NCBI GenBank assembly: GCA_958299035.1
Contig: CATQJL010000305.1
Coordinates: 68,788,792-68,852,791 of the forward strand
DNA: 64,000 nucleotides
Source: Cylicocyclus nassatus
Taxonomy: Eukaryota > Nematoda > Chromadorea > Rhabditida > Strongylidae
Reading direction: 5' to 3'
Within the stretch, counting starts at the first letter, position 1, and every line of letters begins with the position of its first letter. The position numbers and the translations under genes are program-made. This document shows positions 25,101 to 36,856 of the stretch, piece after piece. Below the pieces are notes generated by a model. It had not been told where the DNA came from. It saw nothing but the letters and a program-made list of their open reading frames with translations, and did not search any database.

Positions 25101-26892
25101 AAGTATGACAAATTGCGAAACTAGCAAAAGGGAGTGGATCAACATGCGCAGCCAAGAGCTACCGTAGTCCTCGCACTTGCAGTGGGAAATATCCGAGATT
25201 TCCAAGTAGAACCATATTACACTTTCTTATCTTTTTTTTGGTAGAAGGTAGGGTTAGTTATCAATGGGCGCAGAAACGCTCACATCTTACCTGCCAATCG
25301 CTAAACTCGGAGCCGAACTTCTCTTTGAAAGAGTTGACCTCGCTCACAAACACAGTGGGGAAAAGTGCACGGGTGAATATGATTCCTATGGCATTCTTAA
25401 GTCTAGCAAAGATATTCATCTGATCGCCTGCCGCTGACATTCCTCCTAAAAAGTGATAAAGATCAGTGTTCTAATTTGTTAAGGCTCTATGTACACTACG
25501 ATCAACGAATGGACCTGGAACATAGCTGGGAGTGACTGGTTCACCAATTGCTTCAGAGATGGGATCCATATGTACACTGGCCAGCGTAGCCAATGTAGTC
25601 TTGATTTTGGCTATTTTAAAAACGCCTAAAATGCCGCATTTACACATGATGAGGCACATTAGTACTCAGAAAACGAGTCGCAAATGAGCCTAAGTAATTT
25701 AGTTTGGATCCGTGAAGTTCGTTTAGGAAAGGGGAGGCGGGATTGAGAAATTTTTCGAGTAAAATGGCATGTTCTTAAAGTAACATCCCATCGAAAATCA
25801 TTTGGGATTTTTTTCAAATTTTCTGCGAACCTATAACTTTACAGAATGAAGAAAGCGTAGTTTTTTTTACAAACTTATATTTGAACCAACTTATGACTTA
25901 TACTCAATATTTCAGAAAATGCCACGAGTTCTTTTTTTAAATCATTTCAAAATTGGAATAATCTGAGAGAAATTCAACTACTCACAAGGCAAATCAACAT
26001 ATTGCACATTCGTACAGACATGTACCTCTGTCTCCCATTAACCTACATGGTTTAAAAAAAGTAATCGTGACTTGTTTTTGCCTGTAGAAATAGTTTCTCC
26101 TTTTTTATGCAAGTAAAAAGAAACTTCACTAACGTTATAACCGCCACTCCGCTAACCTCCCCCCCCCCTCACCCCTCGTGAAATTTATACGAAACGTGAC
26201 GAACGTGAAAAGGTTGATTTGTGGGTGAAGATAATCACTTACCGAAACCACAAACTCCGAAGCCTTCCGCAATGCCAACGTCAAAGTGCTCTTCTTCAAG
26301 CTGCTTCATCAGCGCTTCATCTTGGAAAACTCCTGAAAATATAGACTGTGACAAATCTGAAATTAAATGCTCACTAATTCTTGATTGCCTACTTTCACAT
26401 TGGCATGTAAACCACATTGTCATGTTCTTCTTCATCTGAAAACTCAATATTTATCTTTGTGAAAATCTGGTAGATGGGTAAGAACAAACTTCTAGAAGCC
26501 CAGATATGGTCGGCTGCAAAGTCCACATTCTGGAAATCTGTGCTGCCTGGTGTTTCATAATCGGAGCTATTCGCTCGTCTACCGGAACCTTGATGATGTT
26601 TGTCGTAAGTTTGACCCCAGTCTTATTCACCTGTTCCACATCCATGATTGGCATTAACATAGTCTAAACGCATTGGTGTTTGAACGAAACGATGAGCAAA
26701 TTGACAAAGATTTTGTTTTTCTCTCAAAATCTCCTTTCTTACCACATTATGACCCGCTTCTGTCAGTGTGTCAGCTAATATACCCATAAAGTTGGTATGA
26801 GAATATCCAAAAATGGGAGAGTACACCAGAAATTTATAGCCATCGCTACTATATGTTAGCAGTGCAAGCAGCAATATATGGTACCCAGTCAT
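22112..26892 (-). CDS. UDP-glycosyltransferase UGT-A (13 exons, intact)
   Basis: ER-membrane family-1 glycosyltransferase that moves a sugar from a UDP-sugar to small lipophilic acceptors (detoxification). Exons: 26743-26892, 26490-26663, 26393-26435, 26243-26332, 25515-25625, 25291-25445, 23431-23568, 23289-23380, 23076-23212, 22875-22960, 22504-22640, 22328-22423, 22112-22280; 1,578 bp, 525 aa, all phases consistent. Visible: hydrophobic signal peptide (1-18), catalytic-type His32 in GYSH, UGT signature from W356 (STWLPQNALL) through FVTHGGLGSVTE (371-382), GDQPRN (397-402), a C-terminal membrane segment (about 490-509) and a KVKKD tail fitting the KxKxx ER-retrieval form. A mariner-like element (23755-24653) sits in intron 6 and a MITE (22686-22843) in intron 10. 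AATAAA lies at 22045-22050 on this strand, about 60 bp past the stop. Acceptor specificity cannot be read from sequence. Confidence 0.95.
22686..22843. mobile_element. Small hairpin MITE in UGT-A intron 10
   Basis: Ends GCTGCTGCATGACGAAGG and CCTTCGTCATGCAGCAGC are perfect complements over 18 bp. The interior has further inverted GC-rich segments (GCGCGAACGCAACGCGCGCG region against GCCGCGTTCGCGCCCG). 158 bp, non-coding, far more GC-rich than its host intron. Confidence 0.85.
23755..24653. mobile_element. Mariner-like element in UGT-A intron 6
   Basis: Ends TTAGGTTGGTGCAAAAGTAA and TTACTTTTGCACCAACCTAA, flanked by TA on each side. 899 bp. These ends resemble those of known mariner elements. 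The ORF at 24018-24371 has no transposase motif. It accounts for the long intron 6 of this gene. Confidence 0.92.
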
Positions 26893-26999
26893 GCCTGAAA
26901 GCGAATCAACATTATCAGTAAATCTTCCAAGTATCGCGTTATTTCCGTTAACTCAGCATCTAAATTTGAAAAAATCCATCATCAACTCCTTATCATGCA

Positions 27000-27230
27000 T
27001 TAAATTTCTGAGCGCAAATCCTTGCTAACAATGTAAGAGCATACTTCCCAACTATCGTTTTCTACAAATTCTATGTGATATTGCATATAAACTTTTTCAG
27101 ATTTAACTTTCCTCGATGAAAGTACAACGAAGCCAGCGAAGGTGATATTCACAAACACGATAAAACAAAACACGACTTCTAATATGTGTACAGCATTTCT
27201 GAAGCAAAGAACCTTGGTTTGCGCATGCAA
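27000..27230 (-). CDS. Uncertain small ORF with a hydrophobic stretch
   Basis: I do not recognise this ORF of about 76 codons. It begins MHAQTKVLCF, has a hydrophobic run (VVFCFIVFVNITFAGFVVL) that could be a signal anchor, then a polar tail with a few cysteines and a stop. It lies just upstream of UGT-A exon 1 on the same strand. A GTGTAG acceptor-like sequence precedes it. I see no counterpart upstream of UGT-B, which argues against a conserved gene. It could be an exon of a small secreted or membrane protein, or chance. Confidence 0.2.
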   Translation of the reverse strand: MHAQTKVLCFRNAVHILEVVFCFIVFVNITFAGFVVLSSRKVKSEKVYMQYHIEFVENDSWEVCSYIVSKDLRSEI

Positions 27231-27359
27231 TACTACACAGCATAAATTCTTGAAAGACCCCTTTGACAGAAAATTCCTAAGATTTTAAGGAGACTTCGAA
27301 TCATTCCTGTCATTTTCAGAGCAAGAGCAGCACATGCTTAATTTTGAAACGAAATTGTA

Positions 27360-29340
27360 AGTCTATTGAAAATTAGTACACAGTGTATATAGAGGCTACA
27401 TTATCTTATTAACCAGGTAATCTAAACGCATAACAAAATCCTTGGCATAAATAAGCCAAGAATTCTTCATGTAGATGGAGCTTTAAGTGCGCATTTCGCT
27501 TCCAAACTTCATACTTTTGCGGAAAATTTCATAGCATCTCCTGCAAAAGATGTGGTGAGAGAAGGAGAGACGATCTGGTATGTACAAAGGTGGTTCACAA
27601 TGGTCTAGAATGTGAATGACAAGTTATCAAATGGCCATGCATCTCTTAACCAGTTCGTTTGTTCGTGTAAGCTTACAATGCAGCGCTTACGCAATCTCAC
27701 CAGTCCTAGTGGTTATAATGCAGTTATGAACTTCTTGCCTAATTATGCCTTGTGCCATAGTATCAAGAATCTATAAAACAAATTCCATAATTTGCGCAGG
27801 GGGAAACCGTAGACATTCTCCCAGTTAGAATTTTAGCTGTTATCTATCTCAAACGCTCACTTCCTGGCATATCAGAGAAAACAGACAGATGATTTTTTGT
27901 AAGTTGGGCATGAAGAGTGTAGTTTTTGCGTAAATTTTTTATAATACACTCACAAAAGGCATCACGTCGCTCACTACAAAAATCACAGATCTCTCTCTCT
28001 TCAGTCATTTGTTGGTTGATCTTACAATTGATTTGAGTATTAATCATTATAATTTACAATGATCAGGAAAGAAGAGTCAAAGAGTTTGTATCAGCGATGC
28101 TGATCGTATGTAGCAGTGGCGGTCCCAGGATTTCCGTCCGGAGGGGGAGGAGGAGGGGGGGGGGGGCGACAAGAATTTTTTCAAATGAAGGTGCTTGGCG
28201 TTAGCCACGCAATCCGAAAAAATTTTCGGGATACTTCTCAAAATTTTCTGGTTCACAATCCCTAAAATCTAGAAAAGGGAAGAGTGGCCGCAGCCATGCC
28301 CCCGAAAAAAATTTTTTACAAGGCTAAATTGAACTTTTGAGCATGTTTAAAAATTATTTTATTTATTTACAAGAATGAACAAGTCACACATTTTTATAGC
28401 CCATGTAGTAAATTTCAAAAATTTCATCTCATTCTCGTTTTCGCCCCATTTTTCTTTCCCATTTTCGCCCCCCCCCCCCTCCTCTCCCTCTATCCGCCAC
28501 AGGTATGTAGTGCTGATGACAAGGTTTGTAGACAGATGGGTACTCATTAAAAAGTTTGAATGTTCATATATGAGGATCGAAAATTAGAACAATGTAGGCA
28601 TTTATCTCTTTTTGCAACTTTTGCAAATAACCAATCGTCTGATGACCACTCAGTGGTCATCGAAAGAGAAAAGTGAATACTGAGTAAATGAGAAAGAAGC
28701 AAGGGTTCTATGAAAATCTTAATATAAATGATTTGTAAATCGCCCTAAAGCGGATCAAATTATTATGGACCAGCAGCAGGTTATCAAAATGGTTCTCGTG
28801 GAAATTCAAGACTTTTCGGTTATAGCGGAAAAGGCCAAAGTGATGCAGATGTGCTGGTATCTTATCTCATACATCAGTAACTAAATTCTTATCGGTTGTG
28901 ATCAGTGCTCGCCGGGATCTTGAGCATATGATGAAAGCTTGGTCTGCATTGCTTATCGTTAGAATCACAAGTGGTGATATGATAGGATAATCAAAGCCGA
29001 TTTTGCAAAAACGCCGAAGTTTTCAAACAAGAAAATGTTGAATTCCCAAACTAAACAGGGTCCTTCATGCTACGCATAGATAAAAAGGTCGCGTAGTCAC
29101 GTTAAGACTGTCAGAAATTCTTTTTGACCTCAAAGTGCCAATTAAAGTGCTCTGCTGCTTATCAACTCGGTGGTAGCCAGCGAGGACAATTACAAATCAC
29201 AAAGATTTTTCTTGCTCTAGGTGGACCTGCTCTCTCAATAAGAAAATGCAGTTTTCTTCAATGTTCGAAATTGCAACGCTCACTTATAATCACAATAAGT
29301 CCTTGCGCGTCAAAAACTGTGTGAAAAACTCTATATGTCG
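27360..29340. promoter_or_regulatory. Upstream flank of UGT-A, co-duplicated with that of UGT-B
   Basis: Diverged but alignable segments recur upstream of UGT-B: for example AACCAGTTCGTTTGTTCGTG (near 27650) against the 44530 region, and GTGCTGGTATCTTATCTCA (near 28852) against the 45990 region. The latter holds CTTATC, the complement of a GATAAG site, and another (C/G)TTATC is conserved about 30 bp on. In known nematodes, intestinal genes including UGTs use such GATA sites. Function here is inference. No conserved reading frame was found. Confidence 0.4.
28114..28502. mobile_element. hAT-like MITE with perfect 8-bp target duplication
   Basis: Left end CAGTGGCGG and right end CCGCCACAG are inverted. 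GTATGTAG is duplicated exactly at 28106-28113 and 28503-28510. A poly-G tract lies near the left end and a poly-C tract near the right. The interior holds an inverted-repeat-rich AT segment shared with 12495-12830 and 63290-63400. Non-coding, 389 bp. Confidence 0.9.
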
Positions 29341-30242
29341 CCCTCATGTTACTAATTTATTTTATCAAGTATAAGCTTCAAACAGGATGCCAAATCGTAG
29401 CGCTTGTTACGTGCATGAGATAAATGAACATAAAAATAATGCCGCTTTCTCGATGCTATGATCGTAGTAAGGTTTTTTCGTTCTTGATTTGATAATTTTC
29501 AGAATTTTCTAAATTGTTTTCGATGAGCATTACTTTTTGATCATACATAGAGCTCCTATGGAAGCTCCTGTGGTATTCACAAACTTCAAAACAAAAAAGG
29601 CAGAACACTGAAAAACCCAGTTATCATTCATGTGGATAGAGTTCGCAATTCACGTGCTTTCAATATAAAAAGTTAATGGTTTCTGCGCTATCGTCTGGAA
29701 AATATGTGACGGGCATTTTAGGTTGTCTACGGTTTATCATTTGAGCAAATTTGCTCGCATACACAGCACAAAATGCTGTACATAGCTTTTGCACTAACAT
29801 CTTCTATTTCAATCTGCCCTCTCCCCAGAAATTGGTCGGGCAAGTTTTGTCAATGCATTTGTTTCCTCCATACAGTTGCTTGAGTGAAATAATCAAAAAG
29901 CACTTTTGCTGCAAGCAGGGGGCATGAGTCTGACTCCACTGAGCATCTGCGAAATCCACGCATCTGCGCTAATATATTCGTACGTGGTCTGAATAAGCTT
30001 TACCCCTTTCTATTCTTGACACCCTATCTGAGAGCTGGACTTGAGCTGTTGACGGACGTTTTATTGTTTTTTTGTCATTGTTTATTTCGTTTTTTTTTGT
30101 TCCAAATATGTTCCTTGTGCGTATTAAGTAAGTAACTAAATAAATCCAGAATAATTATTCTAAAGAAGCTTCTCTCAATCTTGAGATCTCCGTTAACCTT
30201 CGTAGGAATCATTAACGCACCGTTAAGCCTATTTTAAAATAC

Positions 30243-30725
30243 TTACAAGGAGAGGATACTTAGTCGAAAGCACCAATCCAGATGATGCATATATTATTTG
30301 GACGCGCTCGGAGCGCTGATTTCAAATCTGGCAAAATCAGCTGCGGAGCGCCTTTGGGCAACGAGTTATGGTTGTTTTTGTGAAGAAAATTTGAAGTCGA
30401 GGGAAGAAAAAAAATTATACGCAGAAGTCTCCAGTTGGGCTCGAATGGGGAGTGATGTCTGTCAGATTACTCTGCGCAAAGAGAAATGTCTGTCTGCTAT
30501 ACACACATTTAAAATGAGTCTGTTTGCAAAATATACATGTTGTAACAATCACTTTTACTCTCTTTACCCATTGAATTTTTTGGCTTTTGAAACGGTCATA
30601 GCTCCTTACCTAAAGGCGCTCCGCAGCTGATTTTGCCAGATTTGAAATCAGCGCTCCGAGCAGGTCACAATGATATATGTCTCATCTAGATCGGTGCTTT
30701 CGACTAAGTATCCTTTCCTTGTTAG
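30243..30725. repeat. Hairpin element of the CTAACAAGG family, best copy
   Basis: Terminal inverted repeats of about 31 bp (AGGATACTTAGTCGAAAGCA and its complement near 30700) are followed inward by a second inverted segment, CGGAGCGCTGATTTCAAATC, and its complement near 30640. The ORF at 30298-30630 crosses the hairpin and shows no known motif. Confidence 0.8.
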
Positions 30726-30729
30726 ATAC

Positions 30730-31150
30730 TTAGATGGCCCGGCTTCACGTGACGTGCGGGCCCCAGCTCAAAAGTTTCCATTTCTCCCTGTCCCTCGCTT
30801 CAGACATCCACAATCTTCTTGGCTGACGTCGGTGGCTGCGTCCACGAGTTCCAGGTGCAAAAATCGTATCCAGCTGATTTCTCAACTGGTCCATCCGTTC
30901 CACGAACACGTCTGCCCATCTCGTTGGAGGTCTTCCTCGAGGACGTTTTGCTTCGCGAGGAATCCACTCAGATGTTCTTAGCCATCTGTCGTCTGTTCTT
31001 CTCATAATGTGACCGGTTCATCGATGCTTCGCTTTCGCAACGTAATTCGCTGGGTCACGAAGACGGGACATTCTCCTCATATCCGTACTGCGAAGTCCGA
31101 CGAGATGTTGTTTGTGTCGGGTCATCTTCAGAAGACTACGCTCTAGCGCC
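30730..31150 (-). pseudogene. RTE-type LINE, 3' end of the reverse-transcriptase ORF (broken)
   Basis: The minus strand encodes the typical C-terminal tail of RTE-like non-LTR retrotransposons: LRSTDMRRMSRLRDPANYV, then GHIMRRTDDRW, then RPRGRPPTRWADVF. A TGA interrupts the frame just before TGHIMRR, at a place where a tryptophan codon is expected. Everything 5' of this tail is missing, so it is a dead 5'-truncated insertion, the usual fate of LINE copies. It lies directly beside the hairpin at 30243-30725. Confidence 0.85.
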
Positions 31151-31673
31151 TATTTTAAAATAGCACTGCGATATCAGTAACACAATGTTTGCTCTTTTTT
31201 CCACGCTATAGTCTCAGGCGATAGCGATCGGTCCTCAGCTACAGCGGCTACAATTCATTGGCAAATCAAAATTCATTTATATCTTGGTTATCCATGGCCA
31301 CACAACCACCAATCGTGAGAGCATCAAATATCACGTCTTTTCCCTTACAACGAGTTAACTTGTCTCATTAGATTCTATAATGTTCTACTGTCAAGAAAAT
31401 TCATGTAATCCACAGCCTTGTCCTTTCTTGGCACTGCTTTCGTTTTTATGCTCTTCTCGCTTTCTCGCCTAAGCTTCTTGTTCAGACAACTCTTATCGTT
31501 CGAACAAGAAACTAAGGCGCAGAGAGATAAGGACTGGAACTTTGATTCACCAAAAGCACACGTTCTTTGCGATAGATCTTGTTTGGTGATTCCTCGAAAA
31601 TCTGTGTTCCTTGAATCTTACAAGGGAAGCATGTTTGGTCGAAGTGGCACTTTTAGTTGGGATATATACGATG

Positions 31674-32036
31674 ACTAGCTGGCTTACCCGGCTCCGCTGT
31701 ATGTTCCGAATAGAAAATTCCATTTCTTAACCGATCCGGACCAAACTTGGCACACATACACTTCGGGCCCCGGCGGGTGTCACAGTCCACTTTTCGTTAT
31801 CGATCGATGTCGATTTTATCGATTTTTTGCAAAATTTGAGCTAAGGGGCTGGAATTTGGCAGAGGGGTGTAATCGAGCATGCTGATCACCCCCACGGGGG
31901 TGATCAGTAGTGTATGTGTGCCAAGTTTGGTCCGGATCGGTTCAGAAATGGAATTTTCTATTCGGAACATACGTACAGACAGACATACAGACAGACATAC
32001 AGACAGACAAACAGACATTCAGCTTTATATATAAGA
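31674..32036 (+). repeat. Palindromic GACA-rich repeat, compact reference copy
   Basis: Starts ACTAGCTGGCTTACCCGGCT, ends (GACA)n then CATTCAGCTTTATATATAAG. Between them, GTATGTTCCGAATAGAAAAT at the left and its complement at about 31950-31972 form a long inverted repeat with the centre near GATCACCCCCACGGGGGTGATC. This copy shows the full unit most clearly. Class unknown. Confidence 0.75.
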
Positions 32037-32941
32037 TTAGAGCATAAATCGCTACTCAAAAATCTGCTTTCCTTATCTGCGGAACATTGTGGACAAAAGT
32101 TATGAGCGTTAATTGTAGCAGAAAAACAATTGTGCATTTGGGATAAAACGAGTTGCTAAAATCTTGCTAGCCCTAAACCTAGTCCTAAGCCTTAAACCAA
32201 CAAATGCAGTGTGTGCCCCGGCCAACTTCCCTTAGGTACCGCTGAGGCGGCCATACGCAATGCGCGCTCAGCTTGACTTATCATCTCGCTTACGAACAAA
32301 AAAGCATTTTTACTTGAAAATAGGAGTGAAATGAGGAGTGAAAGACTTTAGTCTGAGCTCGAGAAACCTAAGCAATACAAGAACTTTCCCATCTTCCACA
32401 AAAGCTCAGATTCCCCCAGTTTCATGGATGCTAGTACGACATTACCGGGTGGGTGATAGAAGCAAGAGAAAAGTCAAACAACACTTTTGGAACAGTAGAA
32501 GCGAAGCCCTAATGAAGTGTTAAAAAAACCTAAAAGCGTCTACCTTCAAAAGTCAGCAGGAAATACGGGCTTAGTCGTGAAAGAAACCTTTGGGGACATA
32601 TTCTCATAAAGTATACTTACAAGGGAAGTCACTTAACTTAGGTCGGGCTTTTGAAGTAAGGCACATATGGTTGGAATCAGCTTGAAACGCTAATTTCAAA
32701 TCTGCTTTCCTTAGCTGCGAAGCATTCCTCTGAATTAACTACTTAGCTATAAAAGTAAGGCAGTACAGCTTTTGACATAAGTGGTCTGCACCCACCAAAT
32801 TTTCATCTGTTAAGGTGAGCACTGGCTTAATCTTGGTTTTGGTTTAGGCTGTTGTTTTTACTTAGAGGGTTGGGCTCCTTTCTGTAGTCGACGAGGTGTT
32901 TGATCGGATAGTTTACTCATGTGTCTTCGACTTTTCAGACT

Positions 32942-32973
32942 CTGAAGAAGGCGAGTTCGCCGAAACGTTAGTC
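32942..32973 (+). ncRNA. Hammerhead-ribozyme-like core
   Basis: The sequence CTGAAGA, then a GGCG..CGCC stem with a short loop, then GAAAC, a 4-nt loop GTTA and GTC, matches the order of the hammerhead core (CUGANGA, stem II, GAAA, minimal stem III, cleavage after GUC). The flanks give only a weak stem I (a mismatch next to the core, then G-C and U-A), so activity is doubtful. Such motifs are known in terminal repeats of Penelope-like elements and in retrozymes. No such element was recognised around it. Confidence 0.35.
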
Positions 32974-33254
32974 TGTTATTCTGTGTGCGATAAAGTTCTG
33001 CACCAATCTTGGACTTCGCTCAAGCAACTAACAAGAAGATTTCAACTATGCCAAGATTTATGGACAGTCGAACATGGATGCTTAAGAACAAAGTCACTTG
33101 AGAGAGAAAAGGAAAAAATTCCATTAAGGCTGAAACGAAAGCACACTGAAGGCATGCGCTGCGCCCGCGTCGCGGAGGACCTATGGGAAGCTGACCGGGA
33201 CACGCACTATATATTCTTTCGTCTGTTTTTATTGAATAAACTACGAAAAAAATT

Positions 33255-33330
33255 TTAAAAAAATAAAAATAAAAGTAAAAATAAAAATAAATAAAAATAA
33301 AAATAAAAATAAAAATAAAAATAAAATAGA
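33255..33330. repeat. AAATAA-type simple repeat
   Basis: A run of about 76 bp of AAAAATAAA-like units. It abuts the TA-flanked element starting at 33337. The minus-strand ORF of tyrosine, phenylalanine and isoleucine residues across it is an artefact of the repeat. Confidence 0.9.
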
Positions 33331-33336
33331 CTAATA

Positions 33337-34205
33337 TTAGGGTGATCACTAAAAAATGGGACACCTAGAGAATAAATGGAGATTTCTCAAGAAGAAAAAT
33401 GATTAGACTTCCCAATTTTGATAGATGTTAGAATAGTTATTCTCTTTCAGAAAATACCTATATAAGGTCATTTACATAACTAATAATTTTTATAGTGGCT
33501 GAAATGCAAAATTAGTCACTTTGACAAATTATAAACTTCGAGCAGCATCTGCGCAGTGAAATATGCGAAACCATCCAAAGTACTACTGCTGCAATGCGTG
33601 AAGGTACAGTCACCAGACCCACGATGGGTTGCTGGTGTGAACTTTCAAATTCAGGAGATATGGCCATTAGCAGCTTTGAGAACAAAGATACGTGCTATTC
33701 AATGCTTTGCAGGAAAACGCATGTTCTATAGGTAACATCCGAGAGAGCTTTTTACGCTCTATCCATCTATATGCAGTTTATCCCGCATTTTATCTATCTT
33801 CGGAAAAAACATATTGAAACTTGATTTATTGGTTTTTGTTGCGCCAAAAAATCGCGATTTTTCAGGTATTTTGCTTTTTTTACCCAGAAGTAGAAAATAA
33901 TCCTGTATGTTTGATATACTGTTTGAAAGAGCATGAACAGCTCTTTCGAATGATATATCATCTGCTCTATAACTTTGCGGTATGGCAGCGCAAGAATGAG
34001 CGAGGTTCAAAAAACCCTGTTCGAGTTCTTCAGGGCGCCACGCATAGGGTTGTGGGAGAGGAGCGTTGACGTTTTGCCAGAATAATAGGGGAAGGTCGCT
34101 TATATAAGCGACGTTTACGTTGCAGCCTGCTCGTTGTTGATCGAAACAAAAAATCTCAAAATTTGACAAAAATCAAGCTTGTCAATTTTTTCGTGATCAC
34201 CCTAA
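33337..34205. mobile_element. Mariner-like element with TTAGGGTGATCAC ends
   Basis: TA, then TTAGGGTGATCACTAAAAAA on the left; TTTTTTCGTGATCACCCTAA, then TA on the right. 869 bp. Near the right end is a perfect local palindrome GTCGCTTATATAAGCGAC. The ORFs 33759-34169 (minus) and 33821-34069 (plus) overlap each other and show no clear catalytic motif. Confidence 0.88.
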
Positions 34206-36121
34206 TAAATCTCTCTATAATAAAGCGCTAGAGATGACTCATGCATGCAAGATACCCCCCCCCCCTTCGTGGTCGCGATTCGGATGTCAACAACTTTGTC
34301 GTTATGTGCCGGTGCAGGTGCACCGAGCTGTGTCTCGTGATGGTTTGGCGCCTGTCTTAGATGATGTTGATCGAGAAGCCCAACCAGCAAAGTGAGGGAA
34401 GGTTACTTATCGTTATGCATTATATTACTATTACTATATCGCAGTAGCGAGCAGCAACGCGAGTCCGGATGGCTTCCGCTAGCAAGGTTTTGGGGTTTCG
34501 GAAAACATCAGTCAATAGAAAGCATATTGGATGAGGTACAAAAATCATTGTGAGCTGAAGGAAAGCAAGATGAAGGTTCCCAATGCTGGAAGTACGAAGA
34601 ATATGGTTTGAAACTGTCACAAAATTAAGATGTTATTGTAGCGTAGAGGAAGTTGATACGAAAGAGGGGAGGGGGGCAAGGGAGGAGGAGAGTGGGGAAA
34701 CTTGGGGAGATCTGCACTTTGATTCCAGGCGAAGGCAAAGATATACGCACGCTTCCAAACAAATCAGAGATCAAAGCTTTGAGCGGTCCTGACAGGAAAA
34801 GTTCAAGAGTAGTTTTTGGGGTGTAATCGAAGGGTAAACGAAAACTAGCAAAATATGGCGCATTTTGATATCGCTAAATTTACATATTGATAGATTTAGG
34901 AACATGCAGACATTTTCAATGAAAGGAATGAGTGTCAGGTTTTTCCTAGCTCAAGGGGGCCGGAGACGTTTCCGCATGGTTTTTCGAAAAACATTCATTT
35001 GTGGGAAAGAAAGTAATAGAAAAACGGAAAGTGGATTGGAAGGTTGAGATTATTCTTGCTGGGTATGCGTAAATTTTGATAAAAATCTAATCTGAAAACC
35101 TCAAAAATATGATTAGTGCGGCACATTTTGGATAAATAAGGAACTAGAGAAACGTGAAGATTTTTTAAAGGGAACTTTTCGGAAAGAAAACAAAATATGC
35201 TTATGCTAATAAGCCTTCAGGGCAGGGGAGGGGGGATTGAAAACACGGAGGGGGAGGGTTGCAGCGCAGTGTGACAGAAGAGCTTTCAATCTCTTCCAAA
35301 AACTTTTCCAGATGTTAGATGGCATACTTTTAGTCCAAGTTGCACAATCTCAGCAGATTTGGTTATTTTAGGCCCAGCAATATGTTTTGCAAAATCTGTA
35401 AATCTTCTATATGCCAAACATTTGGGGAGATAAGAAAAGCTCTGCTGTATATTTCATTCACATCAACGTGTAAAACCCATAGAAATTTCACTTACTTCCT
35501 GTTTTCGCTATTAGCAGATGTTTGCAGACACGTTTTGACTAACCGTAAGAAAAAGCAATGTTCCGAACTCCTACGCATATCCCACTTCACACACGGGCCA
35601 GACCGAAGTGCCGCGAAGCGGCACTTCGGTCTGGTAACTAATAACTAACTTATACTTTGATAATTATCACTGCTCTACTGATGCGCTAGAAAAATTATTA
35701 CGACTATTTGTCCTTCTTGCACACATAGAATGGGTACCCGTCCCGTGCTTGCTGAGTTCTTTTTTGGGTATTGGTAGAACTGTTAGTGGTAGTATTCTGC
35801 TTCAACTGTAATTTAATGCCATTGGACCTTTTTTGTTGTTTACCTTCCCAGTCGCGCGTTGAGTATGTAGTAGGGTAGGTCGTCGTTTACGTCGAATAAA
35901 TCGAAGGTCTCGGATACTATAAGGGCGTGCTGAGCGTTGCCATGATTCGAAACTAAACTAGCTCCTTTTTTTGGCCCAAAAGCACTGTATGCTAATATAA
36001 TGCTCACTGTATCATGAACATCTCATTGCAACTTTTCATGCGATAGCAATGGTTTGAGGTTCTTTTTATAGACTTTTGGCTTTTCAACCGCAAAAAATGA
36101 AAAATCGAAATTTCTTGTAGA
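34206..36121. other. Spacer without a supported gene
   Basis: Several short plus-strand ORFs (for example 34583-34792 and 35340-35648) have no motif or consistent splice signals and I do not support them. The stretch holds poly-C and purine-rich tracts and one perfect 17-bp-stem hairpin at 35598-35634. Confidence 0.5.
35598..35634. repeat. Perfect 17-bp stem hairpin with GAA loop
   Basis: CCAGACCGAAGTGCCGC, GAA, GCGGCACTTCGGTCTGG: both arms are exact complements. It stands alone in AT-richer sequence. It could be a remnant of a foldback end or a structured RNA element. Confidence 0.85.
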
Positions 36122-36125
36122 TTAA

Positions 36126-36856
36126 CACATTCACGATAATACGACCCACCAGTGGGTCGTAAGATTACTGAAGCTTTAGCTTTGTCAGTATACGGTGAAA
36201 ATCTGCGGGGTTCTGATACATGATTGGGGACACCTTGATGAAGCTCCAGCCAGAGTGATCCGGGTTTGGGATACTGTAATGTAATGTTACGGTATACCGT
36301 AGATAGAGGTAAGGTACAAACTTTAGCTCAAACTATTCGCAGAGTGGTGCTATTTTTGAAAATTTGACCTTACATGCACCAGAAATACAGGAAGGGCACG
36401 AGGCTGATGTCAGTCCATCAAAAAATTATCGATATTGATTTTTCGCATTCTTCATCCCAGGCAGCTCAAACCTTACATATAGCTTTTTAGCATGCTGACT
36501 ATGAAAATAATACTCTCAAGTTCTAATACCGCTTCTTGCATCAGTTTTTTGCTTCTTACAAAAATTCTACGTATTGCTACCGTAGTCCCACTGTAAGGAA
36601 AGTAGTGAACAAATGGGACACTACAAAAGTGATCTGCACGTGAAATAACCCCAAAACACAATTCTTCATCAAAATCCATGATGTTTAGTTCGTACAGAAC
36701 GATTACCGTAACCTTACCGTGTACTGCCAGAAACTGAAATAAATCACATTTTGGTAATCAGCGCCTCCGACAACCCTTATGGGAAAATTTTCGGACACAT
36801 GTTTTAAACTTCTTCCAAAGAAAAGTAATCGAAGAATTGGCCTTGTCGTTAATGTG
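36126..36856. mobile_element. TTAA-flanked element (piggyBac-like target site)
   Basis: TTAA at 36122-36125 and 36857-36860 encloses inverted ends CACATTCACGA and TCGTTAATGTG (10 of 11 match). TTAA duplication is characteristic of piggyBac-type transposition. The ends are not the classical CCC form, so the assignment is tentative. 731 bp, non-coding. Confidence 0.6.

Noticed and set aside
33020..33364. Minus-strand ORF of Phe, Tyr and Ile repeats resembling a membrane protein
   Set aside because: Produced by the AAATAA simple repeat.
34583..34792. Glu/Arg-rich plus-strand ORF
   Set aside because: Purine-rich low-complexity DNA; no domain, no splice support.
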